Source: Celoporthe dispersa (taxonomy: Eukaryota > Ascomycota > Sordariomycetes > Diaporthales > Cryphonectriaceae). Taken from it: 64,000 bases of DNA. The position numbers were made by a program, and so were the translations under genes. The notes under the pieces were generated by a model. It ran no database searches and was not told where the DNA came from. It saw only the letters and a program-made list of their open reading frames with translations. Numbering within the stretch: the stretch's first letter is position 1; each line of letters opens with the position of its first letter. Shown here piece by piece: positions 1 to 11,158 of this stretch. Location: assembly GCA_016584495.1 (NCBI GenBank), contig WAID01000013.1:806001-870000 (forward strand), read 5' to 3'.

Positions 1-162
1 GCGCTCTTCTGGAGTGTCGCTGATAACAATGAGTTTGGCTCGTATGCGCAGCAATACGGCTTGGCGGGTGTCAATCGGACGAGTCCAAAGCTCACTCGGT
101 TTTACAAGAGGAGCATGTTCGATTACGTGGATTTTATGCACCAATACATTGATAGCTCCTAG
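1..162 (+). CDS. C-terminal fragment of a probable GH1 beta-glucosidase
   Basis: The window opens inside a reading frame that runs in frame 1 to a TAG at 160-162, giving 53 residues. It contains the segment ALFWSVADNNEFGSYAQQYG followed by a VNRT sequon and a basic/aromatic tail (FYKRSMFDYVDF). The pattern of an aromatic-rich 'WS..DN.EF' strand, then a Gly-Leu strand, then a terminal 'K(R/K)S' helix is what closes the barrel of family 1 glycoside hydrolases, so this is probably the last 50 residues of a secreted or intracellular beta-glucosidase. The catalytic glutamates would lie upstream, outside the window. The assignment rests on a short match to family memory; another (beta/alpha)8 hydrolase is possible. 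Confidence 0.5.
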   Translation, partial: ALFWSVADNNEFGSYAQQYGLAGVNRTSPKLTRFYKRSMFDYVDFMHQYIDSS

Positions 163-834
163 GCTGGGAGAACCGGCCCTTATGAGGAGGGCCGAGAGCT
201 TCAGAGTCGAACTGGTTGGTCTTTTCTGGGTGCACAGCTACTTTCGCTCGGCTGGTCTTTGAGGATTCGACGAGGCATTGCCTTCTCGATTCATCGACGT
301 ATGGATAAGTTCCTCCGCTCTGAGCACGACAGTTGAATTTCCAGGACTGGCGTTACCCAGTCGCTCGGGGCTTTCAGAAAGGGGTCCAAAGACGAGGCCA
401 TTATGATGTTTAACGTCGACAAAGAACCAGGTCGGCGGAGAGGCTCTTGCTTGAAAAAGGGAACAACAGCTGAGGAGACTAAAAGGAGCAGACCGGGCTC
501 ATGACTACCGCAAAGCAATCGCCAGTGCGCTGCACTGGCTGGAACCCCTTATACCTCATGATAGATACACTTGGAAAGGTGACGATGGGTTGGTCTGTGT
601 TGCTCCAAGCAGTCATGGGAAGAGAAGGGATAACTGCCATCTAGGCTGACAATAAATGATCCATTTATAATGCATAGGCATAGGCTACGGGACAAATGCC
701 CGTAAGTCAGAGCGCATAAATTGCATGCATGATGTCTTTTTGTATACAGAATATGTAAAAAGCCAGTCCTGAAGCAAGCAAACAAAAAGGATTGCATGAC
801 CCAGCGCCGATAAGTCCCTTGCTGTTCCTCGTCT
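163..834. other. intergenic, weak coding-like remnants
   Basis: This is the spacer between the GH1 fragment and the convergent zinc-ribbon gene. No complete gene is visible. Two plus-strand stretches, about 335-501 and 502-650, stay open and read protein-like (for example a segment DYRKAIASALHWLEPLIPHD). However, competing frames are also open and no start or splice structure links them, so I treat them as possible relics only. Confidence 0.4.
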
Positions 835-1511
835 CTAATTCATCAGGAGCTCATGGCAGACACCAAACAACATCAACCCATAGAAACCTGTGGCCACTGC
901 GCGGGGAACAGTCACCATGGCCCACTTCGCAAGGTCAGGACTGGTAGACTGAGGATGTGCGAGGAGCCGCGCAGCTGCCACCTCTCCGTCTTCAGCCCCC
1001 TTCCTGTTGCCTTCTTCACTGGCATCTGCATCAATCTCTCCTGAGCATGCCCCTAAATAGACATCGAAAGAGTCCTTGTCATCATTTTGTTCCTCTGGCC
1101 TTTCAAATTGAATATCCCGCTGGACATCTATCAATGTTGCTGCTGCTGACGTATGTGACGGATCAACGCAGGCTTTGCTAACCACAACATTTACAGTATC
1201 AGTTGTAGGCACCCGGCCGGTTGTCTCCTCCTCGTCCCCTTGATCTGCCCAGAACCAGCCTCGGCCCCAGGCGGGGTTGACCCAGTACTTGTCACGGCAG
1301 TGTGAATGCTCGTGACGCGGATCCGTGGCGATCGATCTGATTCTCTGCTCCACATCGACTCGAGGCAGGAGGTGCAGTCAGCGGCCGGTCCGTGTCCGCA
1401 GGCCTCACAGTGACCATCGTCCGCGAGCAGGTGATTGTTGTGCATGCTACACCGGCAGCACTCCCAGTCCCAGTCTGGGCTGGTGGGAGCTGGCTTGTCT
1501 TTTCCAGGCAT
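835..1511 (-). CDS. Cys-rich zinc-ribbon-like hypothetical protein, with apparent frameshift
   Basis: The start ATG is at 1511 and the stop TAG at 835-837. The N-terminus carries two CxxC-type pairs, WECCRCSMHNN and then HCEACGHG...CTSC. This layout recurs in small fungal hypothetical proteins and suggests a zinc ribbon or RanBP2-like knuckle. After CTSC the open frame changes. Adding one C to the CC pair (GG at 1364-1365 on the plus strand) continues into a second frame of about 170 residues, including HSHCRDKYWVNPAW and an acidic, low-complexity tail. That makes about 225 residues in all. No intron of credible length bridges the two frames. The C-terminal third is poorly constrained and may contain an unrecognised intron. 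The function is unknown; zinc binding is inferred only from the cysteine spacing. Confidence 0.5.
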
Positions 1512-3073
1512 GATTGTGGAGAGTAGCTATGGTTTGATAGGTGAAAAAGAGCTGCTGGTACTGATTGAATATGGAATTCTTGCTTTGTGTTGAACAGGTG
1601 AAGTCGTGGGATGTTCCTGGGCGTAGATGCTCTCGATTTAAATGCTCGTGGTGGCAGAGCTAAGGCTCGTAGGGTGAGCCACCTCGCACCGGACTCATCT
1701 AATCAGCGCACCAGCCACAAATGATTGGCTCACTGGTAATCAGCACATGTGGAAAAGGCTCTATTGAGGGGTTGCGCTATGGAAGGAAGGAGAGAAGCCA
1801 GCCAGCTTGTCCTGCCAGGCACGCTTGGGCCAACGGGTCACTGGCCCCTGCAAACAGCCCAGCTCGTGAGAAGAGAAGAAGTCTTATTCCCGCAGTTTTT
1901 ATTTTTTTTATTTTTTGAGGAACATCAGCAACACTGAAGCCGAGAGTGCGAGTGGATAAGCATCTGGATAGGTTCTTCCTCCCAGCTGGCCCCAGAGCTG
2001 TAGACGCCTAGAGCCCTGCCTGCTCGACTGTCCACAATCCTGGAACACTGGGTTGCCTGGAGGAAGTGTTTTGGCTTCTTGGGATTTACGTGGGCTAGTA
2101 CAGAATGTTTGCTGGTGTGCATCGAATCGCAGACTTGTCGTGCTCATCTGCCTGTCGTACCGTGGTAAAATATATACTATTAATGGACCGTGTAGGCTGG
2201 TCGCGATCACTGCTCAGTACGGAGAACGCCTGGGCGCAGTTCAAGCGTGCGGGGCAGGATCAGCACTGGCACTTGCGGTTCATCGACGGCGCACAGACAA
2301 GACATGTACTGTAAGCATGCAGGCACACACATCCTTCTAGGGATCGAAATTCTAACCGCACGAGGTGGGACAGACACAAGGGGTTCGGGGAGGGGTCGGA
2401 ACACATGAGCTCCGTCAAACCCCAAGCAGGTGGAAACAGCTCGGGGCTGCTTGGTCTTGGTGCACACATGATGTCCTGGCCTCTTCACATTGGTCGCCTC
2501 TGCCAGAGCGAGCCTTACCTACACATTAAGAAGAGAGCCGCCGTCGATGCTACGGGCCGGTCCCTATGTGCGCTAATTATGAAATCACTGCAGATCTCGA
2601 AGCGCCGGCCCTCTAAAACGGCCCCTCTTCCCTCCCCCCCCCGGGACCCCGTTTCTCCCTCTTTTATCTGGCTGGCTTGGCGCAGCAACCGGTCAGATGG
2701 GCACTCTCTTCACCCTGCCACTCAGGGAACCAATGCACGAACACCGTGGCACTGCGACGGCGGGTCCCCCTCCCATGGGTCAGCTCGAGGCCCGATGGGG
2801 GATAGCATCATGCAGTACGATGCTGCTGCGGCTCCTTGTCCGGAGCCGGGGTCTGCAGCGCGCAGGCCATGCCAATCCTTTTTATTTCTCTCCTCGCCGT
2901 GGCGGCCAGAGCCTCATCCTCGCCCTTTTCAAAGTCTTCTCTCCCTCCCTCCCCGCCCACCGTCGAGGCGTCTTGTGCACTACAGCATCCGAGGTGCTGC
3001 CGTCGCCGCCGCCGAAGCTCAAGCTTCTGCACCATGGCCAATTGATCGACAGTCATCAGTCTACCCAGCAACC
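1512..3073. other. intergenic / promoter region
   Basis: This is the divergent spacer upstream of both the zinc-ribbon gene and the CorA gene. Pyrimidine-rich runs at about 2630-2660 and 2885-2960 look like a fungal promoter or 5' leader for the CorA gene. ORFs here overlap in several frames and lack protein-like composition; I see no gene. Confidence 0.5.
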
Positions 3074-5387
3074 ATGAAGGCTGCACGTGGTCCCCAGCGG
3101 CGGGCCACTTGGCTCGCTCTGGTGAGGGCGTCCAGCAATCGCTGAACGCCTACAACAAGGGCGACGTGAACATTCCTGCCCCCCTCGAGGAATGGAAGTC
3201 AGGCGAGCGCGGCTGGCGCAACCTTGACCCGCCAAAGTAATGCTTGTCCGCTCAGGGGTTTCTGGTGCTTGTCTCGAGAGGAGGCGGATTGCTGACATGA
3301 CGCAGTGGCGAGTGGAAGTACTTGACCTATGTCAAGCAGCTGAGTGAGAATTGGCCTCACCTCGAGCTGCTGGCCGACTTCATGATGGTGGGAACAACGC
3401 CCGTGAGGTGGATACCGGATGCCCTGGGCAGCTACTCAGAGGATTGGGATGAGAAGAGTGAGTCGGATGTCGCCTGTCTTGTGCATGGACGCTGAGGCTC
3501 ACATGTCTGGCTGTACAGTTGCGGCGAGAAAGATACGCATGGCCCAGACCAATGTCACCATACTGGAGTACTCGGATGACGCGAATCCTCCTGACAGACA
3601 GGACTTCGATAAGTCCTGTGACCTTCGGGATCATATTGAACAGCTCGACAAGGCAGCGAATACGGACGTAAAGTTCAGGCTGTTTGTGGTCGAAGACCTG
3701 TCCAGCGAGGTCATCGAGATCCTCGGCGCTCGCTACGATGTGAACCCGCTTTTCTTTAGGGAGCATCTTTTCGACAATGTTTGGTACAATATCAGTACGT
3801 CCAACTACCTATGCTCATCACAAGGACGAAGCCCTCGCGGGAGTCACCCCACGGCTCCGCGCTGGGCTCTGCCGCACGTTCCCCTGCTAATACAAATTCT
3901 CAAGGGGACTGGTGGCGTGATCCCCCGAATCTTGATATCGTCGCCAAGAACCAGAATTGGTTCCAGATGCGCTTCCAGCGGGCGAGATACTTCAAGAGCA
4001 GGGACTCCATGGCCACGGGGGAAAAGCAGGTATCAAACTTCAACGTCCACCGCCAGCTGCAGCCCGACCGCAATACCAGTCTGCGCTGGGACACCTACTA
4101 TGAGAATACCAGCACGAAGAGAGAGCCCAGAATCGGACATATCCGGTCCCGTGCGACGTTCTGGGTCAAGAAGCCAGATGAGAGGGACGTCCTCTCGGAT
4201 GACCAAGTCAACGGCAACACCCGTCAACAACGTCAACAACAGGAGGACAACACCAACAACCCCGAGCCCACGATCGGGATCCTCCTGCTGGACCCAACCA
4301 TCAAGGAAGGACATCCTCTCTGGCGGCAGTATCGCAACTGGAACCGCGTGCCCTCCATGTCCGAAGTGCCGCCGCCTGCAGACTCACGCCCGCCACAGGC
4401 CTACAAGAGCTCGCTGTTCAAGGACTTCATCTACTGGGCCTCGCGCCCAGATGCCTTCGACCAGGGCCCATATCACGAGCACAGCAGCACCGCCGCCGCC
4501 GCCGAGCGCCGTAGTGAGCTCTCGGCGGCCTGCCTCCCGATCCAGGCCCTGCTGCATGTCATATGCAACGAGTGGCTCACCCTCGTCGACTACATCAAGA
4601 CCCGCCTGAACCAGATCGACTGGGAGATCGCGGACCCCGACAGCTTCCCTGACCAAGGACGAGCAGATCGAGACCGCCCTCCACAAGCTGCACCTCTGGC
4701 GGAGGGTGGTCCCCGTGTACCGGGCGATGCTGGCCGAGACCTTCCTGCGCGTCTTCAGGGAGGCCAAGCACCCCGACCGCATGAACCCGGGCCGCCACGA
4801 GGGGATGAGCTTCCACGCCGACGCCGAACTGCTGAACGTCATCCGCGAGGGGGGACGAGCGGCACGCATCGCTCGACCTGTCCGTGCAGGAGAGGAGGAG
4901 CAGCATGGTAGGCGTAGGTGGCGGCGGCGGCGGTGGACAAGGGGCCGTCCTGCGGCCCGTGAGCGCGCTCCACGACCTGCTGGGCCGCGAATGCATCAAG
5001 GCATACCGGCACGACTACACGCTCGTGCTGAACTACATGGAAGAGTACCAAGCGCGGATCGACCGGCTGACGGAGGTGGTGACGGCGGTGATCACCATCC
5101 AGGACTCGCGGCGGGGCTACAAGGACAACAAGAACCTGCAGTGGCTCACCTGGCTGGCCACGTTCTTCATCCCGCTGAGCTTTGTCGCGACCATGCTGTC
5201 CATGACGACGGGCCCCCTGAACCAGCTGCACGATGCGGCGGTCATGTGGGCCGAGGTCTCCGTCCCGAGCGGGCTGCTGATTATGAGTTTTGTCATGCTG
5301 ATGAGCATCGCCAAGGCCAGGCGGGGGATCAGGCGGTTCTTCCGGCGATACTTTCCGTGGATCAGCAGGCAGAGAAAGGATGATTGA
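3074..5387 (+). CDS. CorA-like divalent cation transporter family protein
   Basis: This is a four-exon gene: exons 3074-3236, 3306-3457, 3519-3794 and 3905-5387, with GTAATG, GTGAGT and GTACGT donors. It encodes about 690 residues. The long soluble N-terminal region includes WYNISRDWW across intron 3. The C-terminus has the CorA layout: a long helix (YRHDYTLVLNYMEEYQARID), then two membrane segments starting at WLTWLATFFIPLSFVATML and SGLLIMSFVMLMSI. The canonical GMN loop between them is not present; TTGPLN occupies that place, as in divergent fungal CorA-like proteins. The reading frame breaks three times: a C must be added in the run 3092-3095, one base removed at 4647-4649, and one G removed from the run 4849-4854. 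With these fixes the frame is continuous, so the gene is probably intact. The product is inferred to sit in a cell membrane; its substrate cannot be told. Confidence 0.85.
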
Positions 5388-6047
5388 TGGGCGGAGGAGA
5401 GACTCACGACATTACGAGACATTATGACTTTACGACATTCTACAACATGGCATCGCATCGCATCGCATCGCATCTTCCTATCCCTTCCATATTATACGGG
5501 ATGACTTGGAATATCACGGCAGATTGCATTATACTGTCTCTTGGCAGTCACCATCCGAGCGTTGCGTGATAATCACCTGTTTTTCTTATATTCGTCTCCG
5601 TCCGAGACTGTCACCAGAGCTTGCTTCAGCCATCGAGGCTTCGACGGAGATTAGAATACTCTGTTTGCATCACATTAGGATTAGGAAGGTCAATTATTAT
5701 GTTTATTTTTATTTGTTTACAAAAAGGCAAGAGAGGATTAAAAAAAAAAACAAGAGGGTATCAAGTTCCGCCGGTACCGAACCATGGCCATTTCCTATTG
5801 TCCCTTTACAAAGCTCATCATCAAACGCCGCCCAGGTCACAAAGATGACATCCGGCCTGCGAATGCTTGCCCTATGGAGAAAGTATGTACCTAAAAGAAA
5901 CAAATCTCGTCCTGGCCCGTGTGTTGATTCATCACTGCTCAGGAATACAGCACTACCACGATAATCATCATCATCATCATCACTTCTACCGCCCTGCCGT
6001 CAACAAAGAAGAAGATAAAAAAGAGTCCTCAATTTTCCTTGGCCGCC
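5388..6047. other. convergent intergenic spacer
   Basis: This is the 3' to 3' spacer between the CorA gene and the LPMO gene. It holds the (CATCG)n tract, an A-rich run near 5740-5750 and a CAT triplet run near 5966-5983. No gene is seen; both transcripts should terminate here. Confidence 0.6.
5451..5474. repeat. (CATCG)n pentanucleotide microsatellite
   Basis: Four perfect CATCG units plus a partial CATC lie 63 bp beyond the CorA stop codon, probably in its 3' UTR. Confidence 0.95.
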
Positions 6048-7567
6048 TTAGACGCCCCAGGGCCGTGCGCGACGGGCCTTGCGGAGCAGGTTGGCACGGA
6101 TCTCGCGCGCCCAGAGGGTCTCGCTCTCGCCCTGCTGGCAGGTTGTGCCGGCGGGCAAGGCCTGCATCGCGGTCCAGGCGCCCGAGGCGCACTGCTGGTA
6201 GTCGCTGCCGACGCAGTTGAACATGCCCTCGTCGGTGCAGGTGCCGGACTTGGTGGAGGCACCGCTGCTGCCGGCTGAGCCGGTGGAGTTGGAGGAGCCG
6301 GAGCCTGAGCCGGTGGCGGTCGCCTTTGCTGATGTGGAAGTGGTGGAGGTGAGGAAGGCGGCGGAGGAGGAGGAGGAGGATGAGGCGGAGGAAGACGAGG
6401 TTGGTGCAGAGGTGGCGGTGGCGGTGGTAGTCTCCGTGGAGGAGGCGACGGTGGTCGTAGCTACTGCCGAGGAGCTGGTGGCCGAGGCCTCCGCTGAAGA
6501 GGAGCCCGTCGATTTTGAGTGGGCGCCTGGCGTGACGGGGGACACGTACACGCTGAGCGTGTCCGAGGAGGAAGCAGCACTGGCGCTGGTAGCAGTGACA
6601 GACGCTGCCGCAGTCGTCGTGGCCTGGGCCGCCGTGGTAGAGGTGGCAAAGCCACCACCAGAGGCGCCGGCGCTGGTGGCGGTGGAGGCGGCGGCGGCGC
6701 CCGTCTTGCTGGCGGCAGCGCCAGTGGTCGTGGCAGCGGCCGAGCCGCCCGCGGTGGGCGTGGGCAGGGCGGCGTTGGTCTGTGTCTGGCTCAGGGGCAC
6801 GCAGTTGGTGCCGGAGGTGACGCTGGCGAAGCTGGGGCTGGCGCCGGTCAGGAGCTTCTCGACGTTGGGGCCTGGGGCGGGGTAGACGGGGTCGACGTCA
6901 GGGCCGATGGTGCACGAGTTGATGGAGTCGAGGTTGGCGACGAAGAGCTCAGGGTAGTCTGCGGCGGCGCGGCGGCCGATCTCACCAGCAGGGGGGACCT
7001 CTTCCTGGAGGAGGAGGAGGAGCCTGCGGTGACGGTGATCGGGGCGCAGTTCATGTAGTACTCGGGCTGGCCCGCCTCCTTGGAGATCCAGGTCCAGGCG
7101 AAGCTGTACTTGCCGGCCTCGAGGTCCTCGGGGACGGTCCAGTTGTAGGTGGCCGGGTTGGTGCCGTCGGTGGTGGGACAGCCGCTCTCGATGGAGAGGA
7201 TGACGCGCCAGCTCGTCTGCGCGTCAGGCTGCATGTCGTTGGTGATGGCCAGCTGGCACGAGCCGCCGCCGTGGACGGCCGAGCCCGTGAAGGAGAGGGT
7301 CTGCGAGGAGCCGGCCGCGTAGGTGTTGTCGATCTTGTCCTGCGAGTACCACGAGTCGGGGTCGCTGGTGACCTTGCACGGGTAGTTGGACCCAGAGCTG
7401 TCCAGAGGGGAGTTGTCGATCTTGGGGTCCGCGTACGCGCCGTACGGGACGGGGGTGGCCATGATCATGTGGCCCTGCACGGCAGTGCCGAACAGGACGG
7501 CCGAGAAGAGGATGAGGAACATGGCGGGTATGTTGGAGAGGAAGAACATCTTGGCGGCGGCTGACAT
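6048..7567 (-). CDS. AA11 lytic polysaccharide monooxygenase with Ser/Thr linker and C-terminal X278-like module
   Basis: The protein has about 506 residues. ATG at 7567 begins a signal peptide ending AVQG. The mature protein then starts HMIMATPVPYG, so the N-terminal histidine of the copper histidine brace is exposed. The second brace histidine is in GSAVHGGGSC, and YMNCAP near the domain end matches AA11 enzymes, which oxidatively cleave chitin. A long Ser/Thr/Ala linker follows (about 6300-6800). Last comes a Cys module (GTCTDEGMFNCVGSDYQQCA...) of the X278 type that accompanies AA11 domains and is thought to bind chitin. The frame breaks after SSSRKRS. Adding one base to the six-base run at 6991-6996 restores PPAGEIGRRAAADYPELF and joins both halves. 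It is likely secreted and active on fungal or arthropod chitin. GT-rich antisense ORFs over the linker are shadows. Confidence 0.88.
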
Positions 7568-7739
7568 GTGGTCAAGAGGCTTTGTGTAGAGACAAGAAGG
7601 AGACAGAAGAAGGAGGGTGTGTGTGAAGAGGTGGAAGTGCCAGACTCCCAAGACTAGGTGTTGCAAAGAGGTTTGGCTCGAGAAGAGAAGAGAGAAGGAG
7701 GAAAAAAAAGGAAAGAAACCGCGGCCGTGGCGGCACGTG

Positions 7740-7760
7740 TTTTTTTTTTTTTTTTTTTTT
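7740..7760. repeat. poly(T) tract
   Basis: Twenty-one T residues lie about 175 bp upstream of the LPMO start. On the gene's own strand this is poly(A), a nucleosome-disfavouring promoter element in fungi. Confidence 0.9.
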
Positions 7761-7796
7761 GGGTTGTCAGTCCTGACGACTTGGTTTCCTCTCAGA

Positions 7797-7815
7797 TCTC
7801 TCTCTCTCTCTCTCT
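7797..7815. repeat. (TC)n dinucleotide tract
   Basis: A near-perfect TC run in the LPMO promoter region; on the gene's strand it is a GA tract. Confidence 0.9.
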
Positions 7816-10800
7816 GGCTGATGCAAGTGACTGGTGATCTGCTGGAGGAGAGGAGATGAAAAGCTGATGCAGGGGCAATAAAAAGGTGGGTTGGAGCGTG
7901 GTTAAATATGGGTAGGCTCAGCTCAACCAACAGAGGCCATTGAAGGCGGGAGAAAAGTTGACAGCTGGGCAGACAAGCAGGTTGACTGGTGACAAAGCAG
8001 GTGAATCACGTCGAATCCCAAGTGACCGTGGTCTATGTGAGTATGTGGCGTCACGTCATGGGAACAAATGCCTTGTCTCCGTTTTGCTGTGAAGCCATTC
8101 GAAGCTGGTGCCCATCGTGCCCACTTGGGCTTGTTGTTTGCAGTCGGGGCTGGCGGTGTAAGTTGATTGGCTGAGACGAGCCGTGGCAGGCGACAGGGAT
8201 GGCTAACAGTGGGGCCCTGGGCACTTGCTTGCTGGCAAACTTTCGGTCCTTCCTCCTCCCACTGAGGGGGCCCTGCACCTTCCAGTGGATGCACCCTGCA
8301 CCGTCCATTGGTCTTTTGCCATTTGGTTCCTGTTTCAATCTAGACCAGGGCCCTGGGGTCGGGAATCTCCCAAACACCAGCAGCACTGAGAGACGACCTG
8401 TTGGAAGGGGGAGCTTTCTACTTGGCGAGGCAAAACCCCACTACTAAGCCCCCCTCTGGGAAGGCAGGTCTGTCTGCCCATGCACCCAGCCCCGAGAAAC
8501 GAGCGCACTTCGGGCTTGTCTTCACAGCCTGGCGCTCAGGGGCTGGGAGAACAATCCAGCACTGCATTCTCCCATCAATCGGGAACATGGCCTGTCTTGT
8601 CCATGTCGTACCGATTCGCCAAGGGCTTCGTTCGTCGGGTCGGTCGCTTACCCCATCCGTCCCTTGCCCCGTCTCCCTTCTGGATGACACAAGAAGAAGA
8701 AGAAGAAAAAAGGAGAACGAATGAGGAGGATAGAGGTCGCCTGTAGGATAGGGACTGGGAAGCAATGGGGAAGATTGAGCTCCCACATCATGTACGACAT
8801 CGCCAGTCCCGTCGCGAAAAACGCACGTATGTACAAAAACCTCAAGTTATACCGCGGATCGGACGGATGGCAGTGGTCACACAAGCAGCCTAACACACGT
8901 ATTCCTGACACGGCTTCGAGTCATAGGATGCAATACACAATACTGCAGCACATACAACCAAGAACATTCCATGCAAAAGTTGTATGTTACATTCAAGTGA
9001 AGGGCTTGGGGGCGGCATTGGGGGTATTCACGTCAGCTAACCGACTCCACGGGGCTCACTCACAAAGTCCAGGGTCTCAGATGAGCAACCTCAAAGTCCA
9101 GGCCCCTCACGGCTTATCCGCTCATGGATGAGAGTCAACGGTGAGCTGCTGACATTATAACAAAGTCATGACCTGATACATTGCATCTGGTTATTTCTCT
9201 TGGGCCATCGTTTAACCAGATGTCTATAATGTTTGTTATGTAGAGCTCCAGGCCCCAGGCCCGGTCGGCCCATGATCATTCGGGTGAGCAGCTAGCTCGT
9301 CCATCTTGCAGCACAGCTTCAGTATCAAGATCCAATGCCAGTTGTGAGATTTTCGACCATGAGATCAGTGCTGGGGAAGAAAACCCTGTGTCTTTATGCA
9401 TAAGTATACAGATACTACAGCGGGTCTGATTGACAAGAGGTGGATTCAGTGTGCACGTCAATCAAACATGCTTCGCTCCATTCTCCCTAACCCCTCTCAT
9501 CTCTTCATACTATCACCTCCATGGCACATCTCTTATCATTTTCTTCTCTCACTTCCAACCCATAACTCACAATGCCACAGTAAGAATGCGCCCTCAGCCT
9601 GCATCACGTTCGTGCCGCCTGTGCCGTGTGTCGTTGCGCTGTCAACGCTCGCGACTCATGTACACACACACACGCTCTCTTTCTCTCTCCCCCCTAAGGC
9701 TCGCTGCCGACCACCCGCCTCATTACATCATTTTCATACGGCTGCTGTAGCCAGCGTAACGGCACGGAATCTGCGGCTCATATTTTGTTGGCCCTTCTCG
9801 CGAAGAAATAATGCCGTCATTGGTGACTAAGTAAGTACTCCTCTTCCAAGTCAATCGGCACCTAATCCGAACGATGAGCAAGTTGTTACGCGTAAGGAGG
9901 CTCCCTTGAATGTGGTTCACCTCTCGCTCACTCTCACACACCTCCTTCTCATATCTACTAGAATATCATCACTCGTACTGTGTAGCCGAACACCCCGTTC
10001 ACGCAGATCCTACGATAAAAAGTAAAAGATCTGGAATAGAAGAAATAGATCAGGAATTGACAAAAAAAGAAGAAAAAGACAGAGAGAGAAAAAACCACCT
10101 TAGTCCGTCTTCCGTGTCGCGAATGAGCTAAATACATTTTGGGGTGACACGTGGACCCAGAGACACCACCAACAAGAGACACTTGCGGTATCATACGTCT
10201 CAGTCCTCCACGCCTTGCCAGCTGTGTTGACCACTGATTCAGTGCCACGTCCTCAGGCGTATCTTACAGAGCCCATGGTAATTTTCAGAGCAGGGCCTCG
10301 GCCAAAGTGCGGCACTTCGGCAACAAGCGCAAAAGCGAGTGGGCCCGCCTCCTTTGTCTCCGTGTTGCCCCTTTGCGTCAGTTCTGGGTGGGCCCAAAAA
10401 TAGACGTCGACCTCATGCACCTTGTTGAGCTGGGGCCCTGCAGCACCGAACCCGACAGCCAGGTCCTTCTCCTGACAGGTTCGGGCTCCCTCCTGCCTGC
10501 AATGCACATGCCTGGTAAACTCCCAAGAGCTGGTCTATCTCCATGACAGCCTTGGTCATGCCGCATTTCCCTTCTCCCAACAAGCGCCGAGGGGTGCCTG
10601 TGCAGGATTTTTTTCCCCTTCTTTTCTTTCTTCCTTTCTGGCCCTTGCGCCTCGGATCGTTCTGTCTAAGCCTGTGTGGCCAATGCGCTGACGTCGCTGC
10701 CGCGCGTCCCATATGGACGGGAGACACGGAGCACTGCCCATTCTCTCACAGGTCCAGTTCTTACTCAGCCTGCCTCAAACGCAGGCAGACCCTGCTGCGG

Positions 10801-11158
10801 CCGGACCCCTTGTTTGCCTTTGACGTCGGGGCGCAGCGTGCTGTGGGCCTGGTCTGAGGTACATAATTATGACTTGGCGCCACTGAACAAACGCAGCATG
10901 CGTCTCACCACACTCCCTTGAATTGCCGGTGCCCATCTTCATCGCGGCCATATACCTCTAGACAGAGCGTCCCATCTGTACAGAAGCACGACATCCTCCC
11001 GATATTTTTTCTTTTTCTGTGTGGTTTACTCAGACTTCCAAGTTCGTTGCCTCTTTGCGTCTCGCGGTAAATATCTCCACCGGGCTTTTCGACTTTGGTG
11101 TTGTGTGTACAAAGCATTACCATTCCGGATAAATATTACTTGGCGGCACTATCCGATT

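Larger units (their letters stand above)
7568..11158. other. long divergent intergenic region
   Basis: This is a 3.6-kb spacer between two divergently transcribed secretory genes. It contains the LPMO promoter with T and CT tracts (7740-7815), several pyrimidine-rich blocks (about 9470-9570, 9680-9700, 10600-10640) and a CA run near 9661-9675. A tiny spliced ORF is conceivable at 9571-9808 (see findings). Otherwise I see no gene. Confidence 0.5.

Noticed and set aside
6217..6885. 222-residue Val/Glu-rich ORF on the plus strand
   Set aside because: It is the antisense of the Ser/Thr/Ala linker of the LPMO; the repetitive composition mirrors the linker codons.
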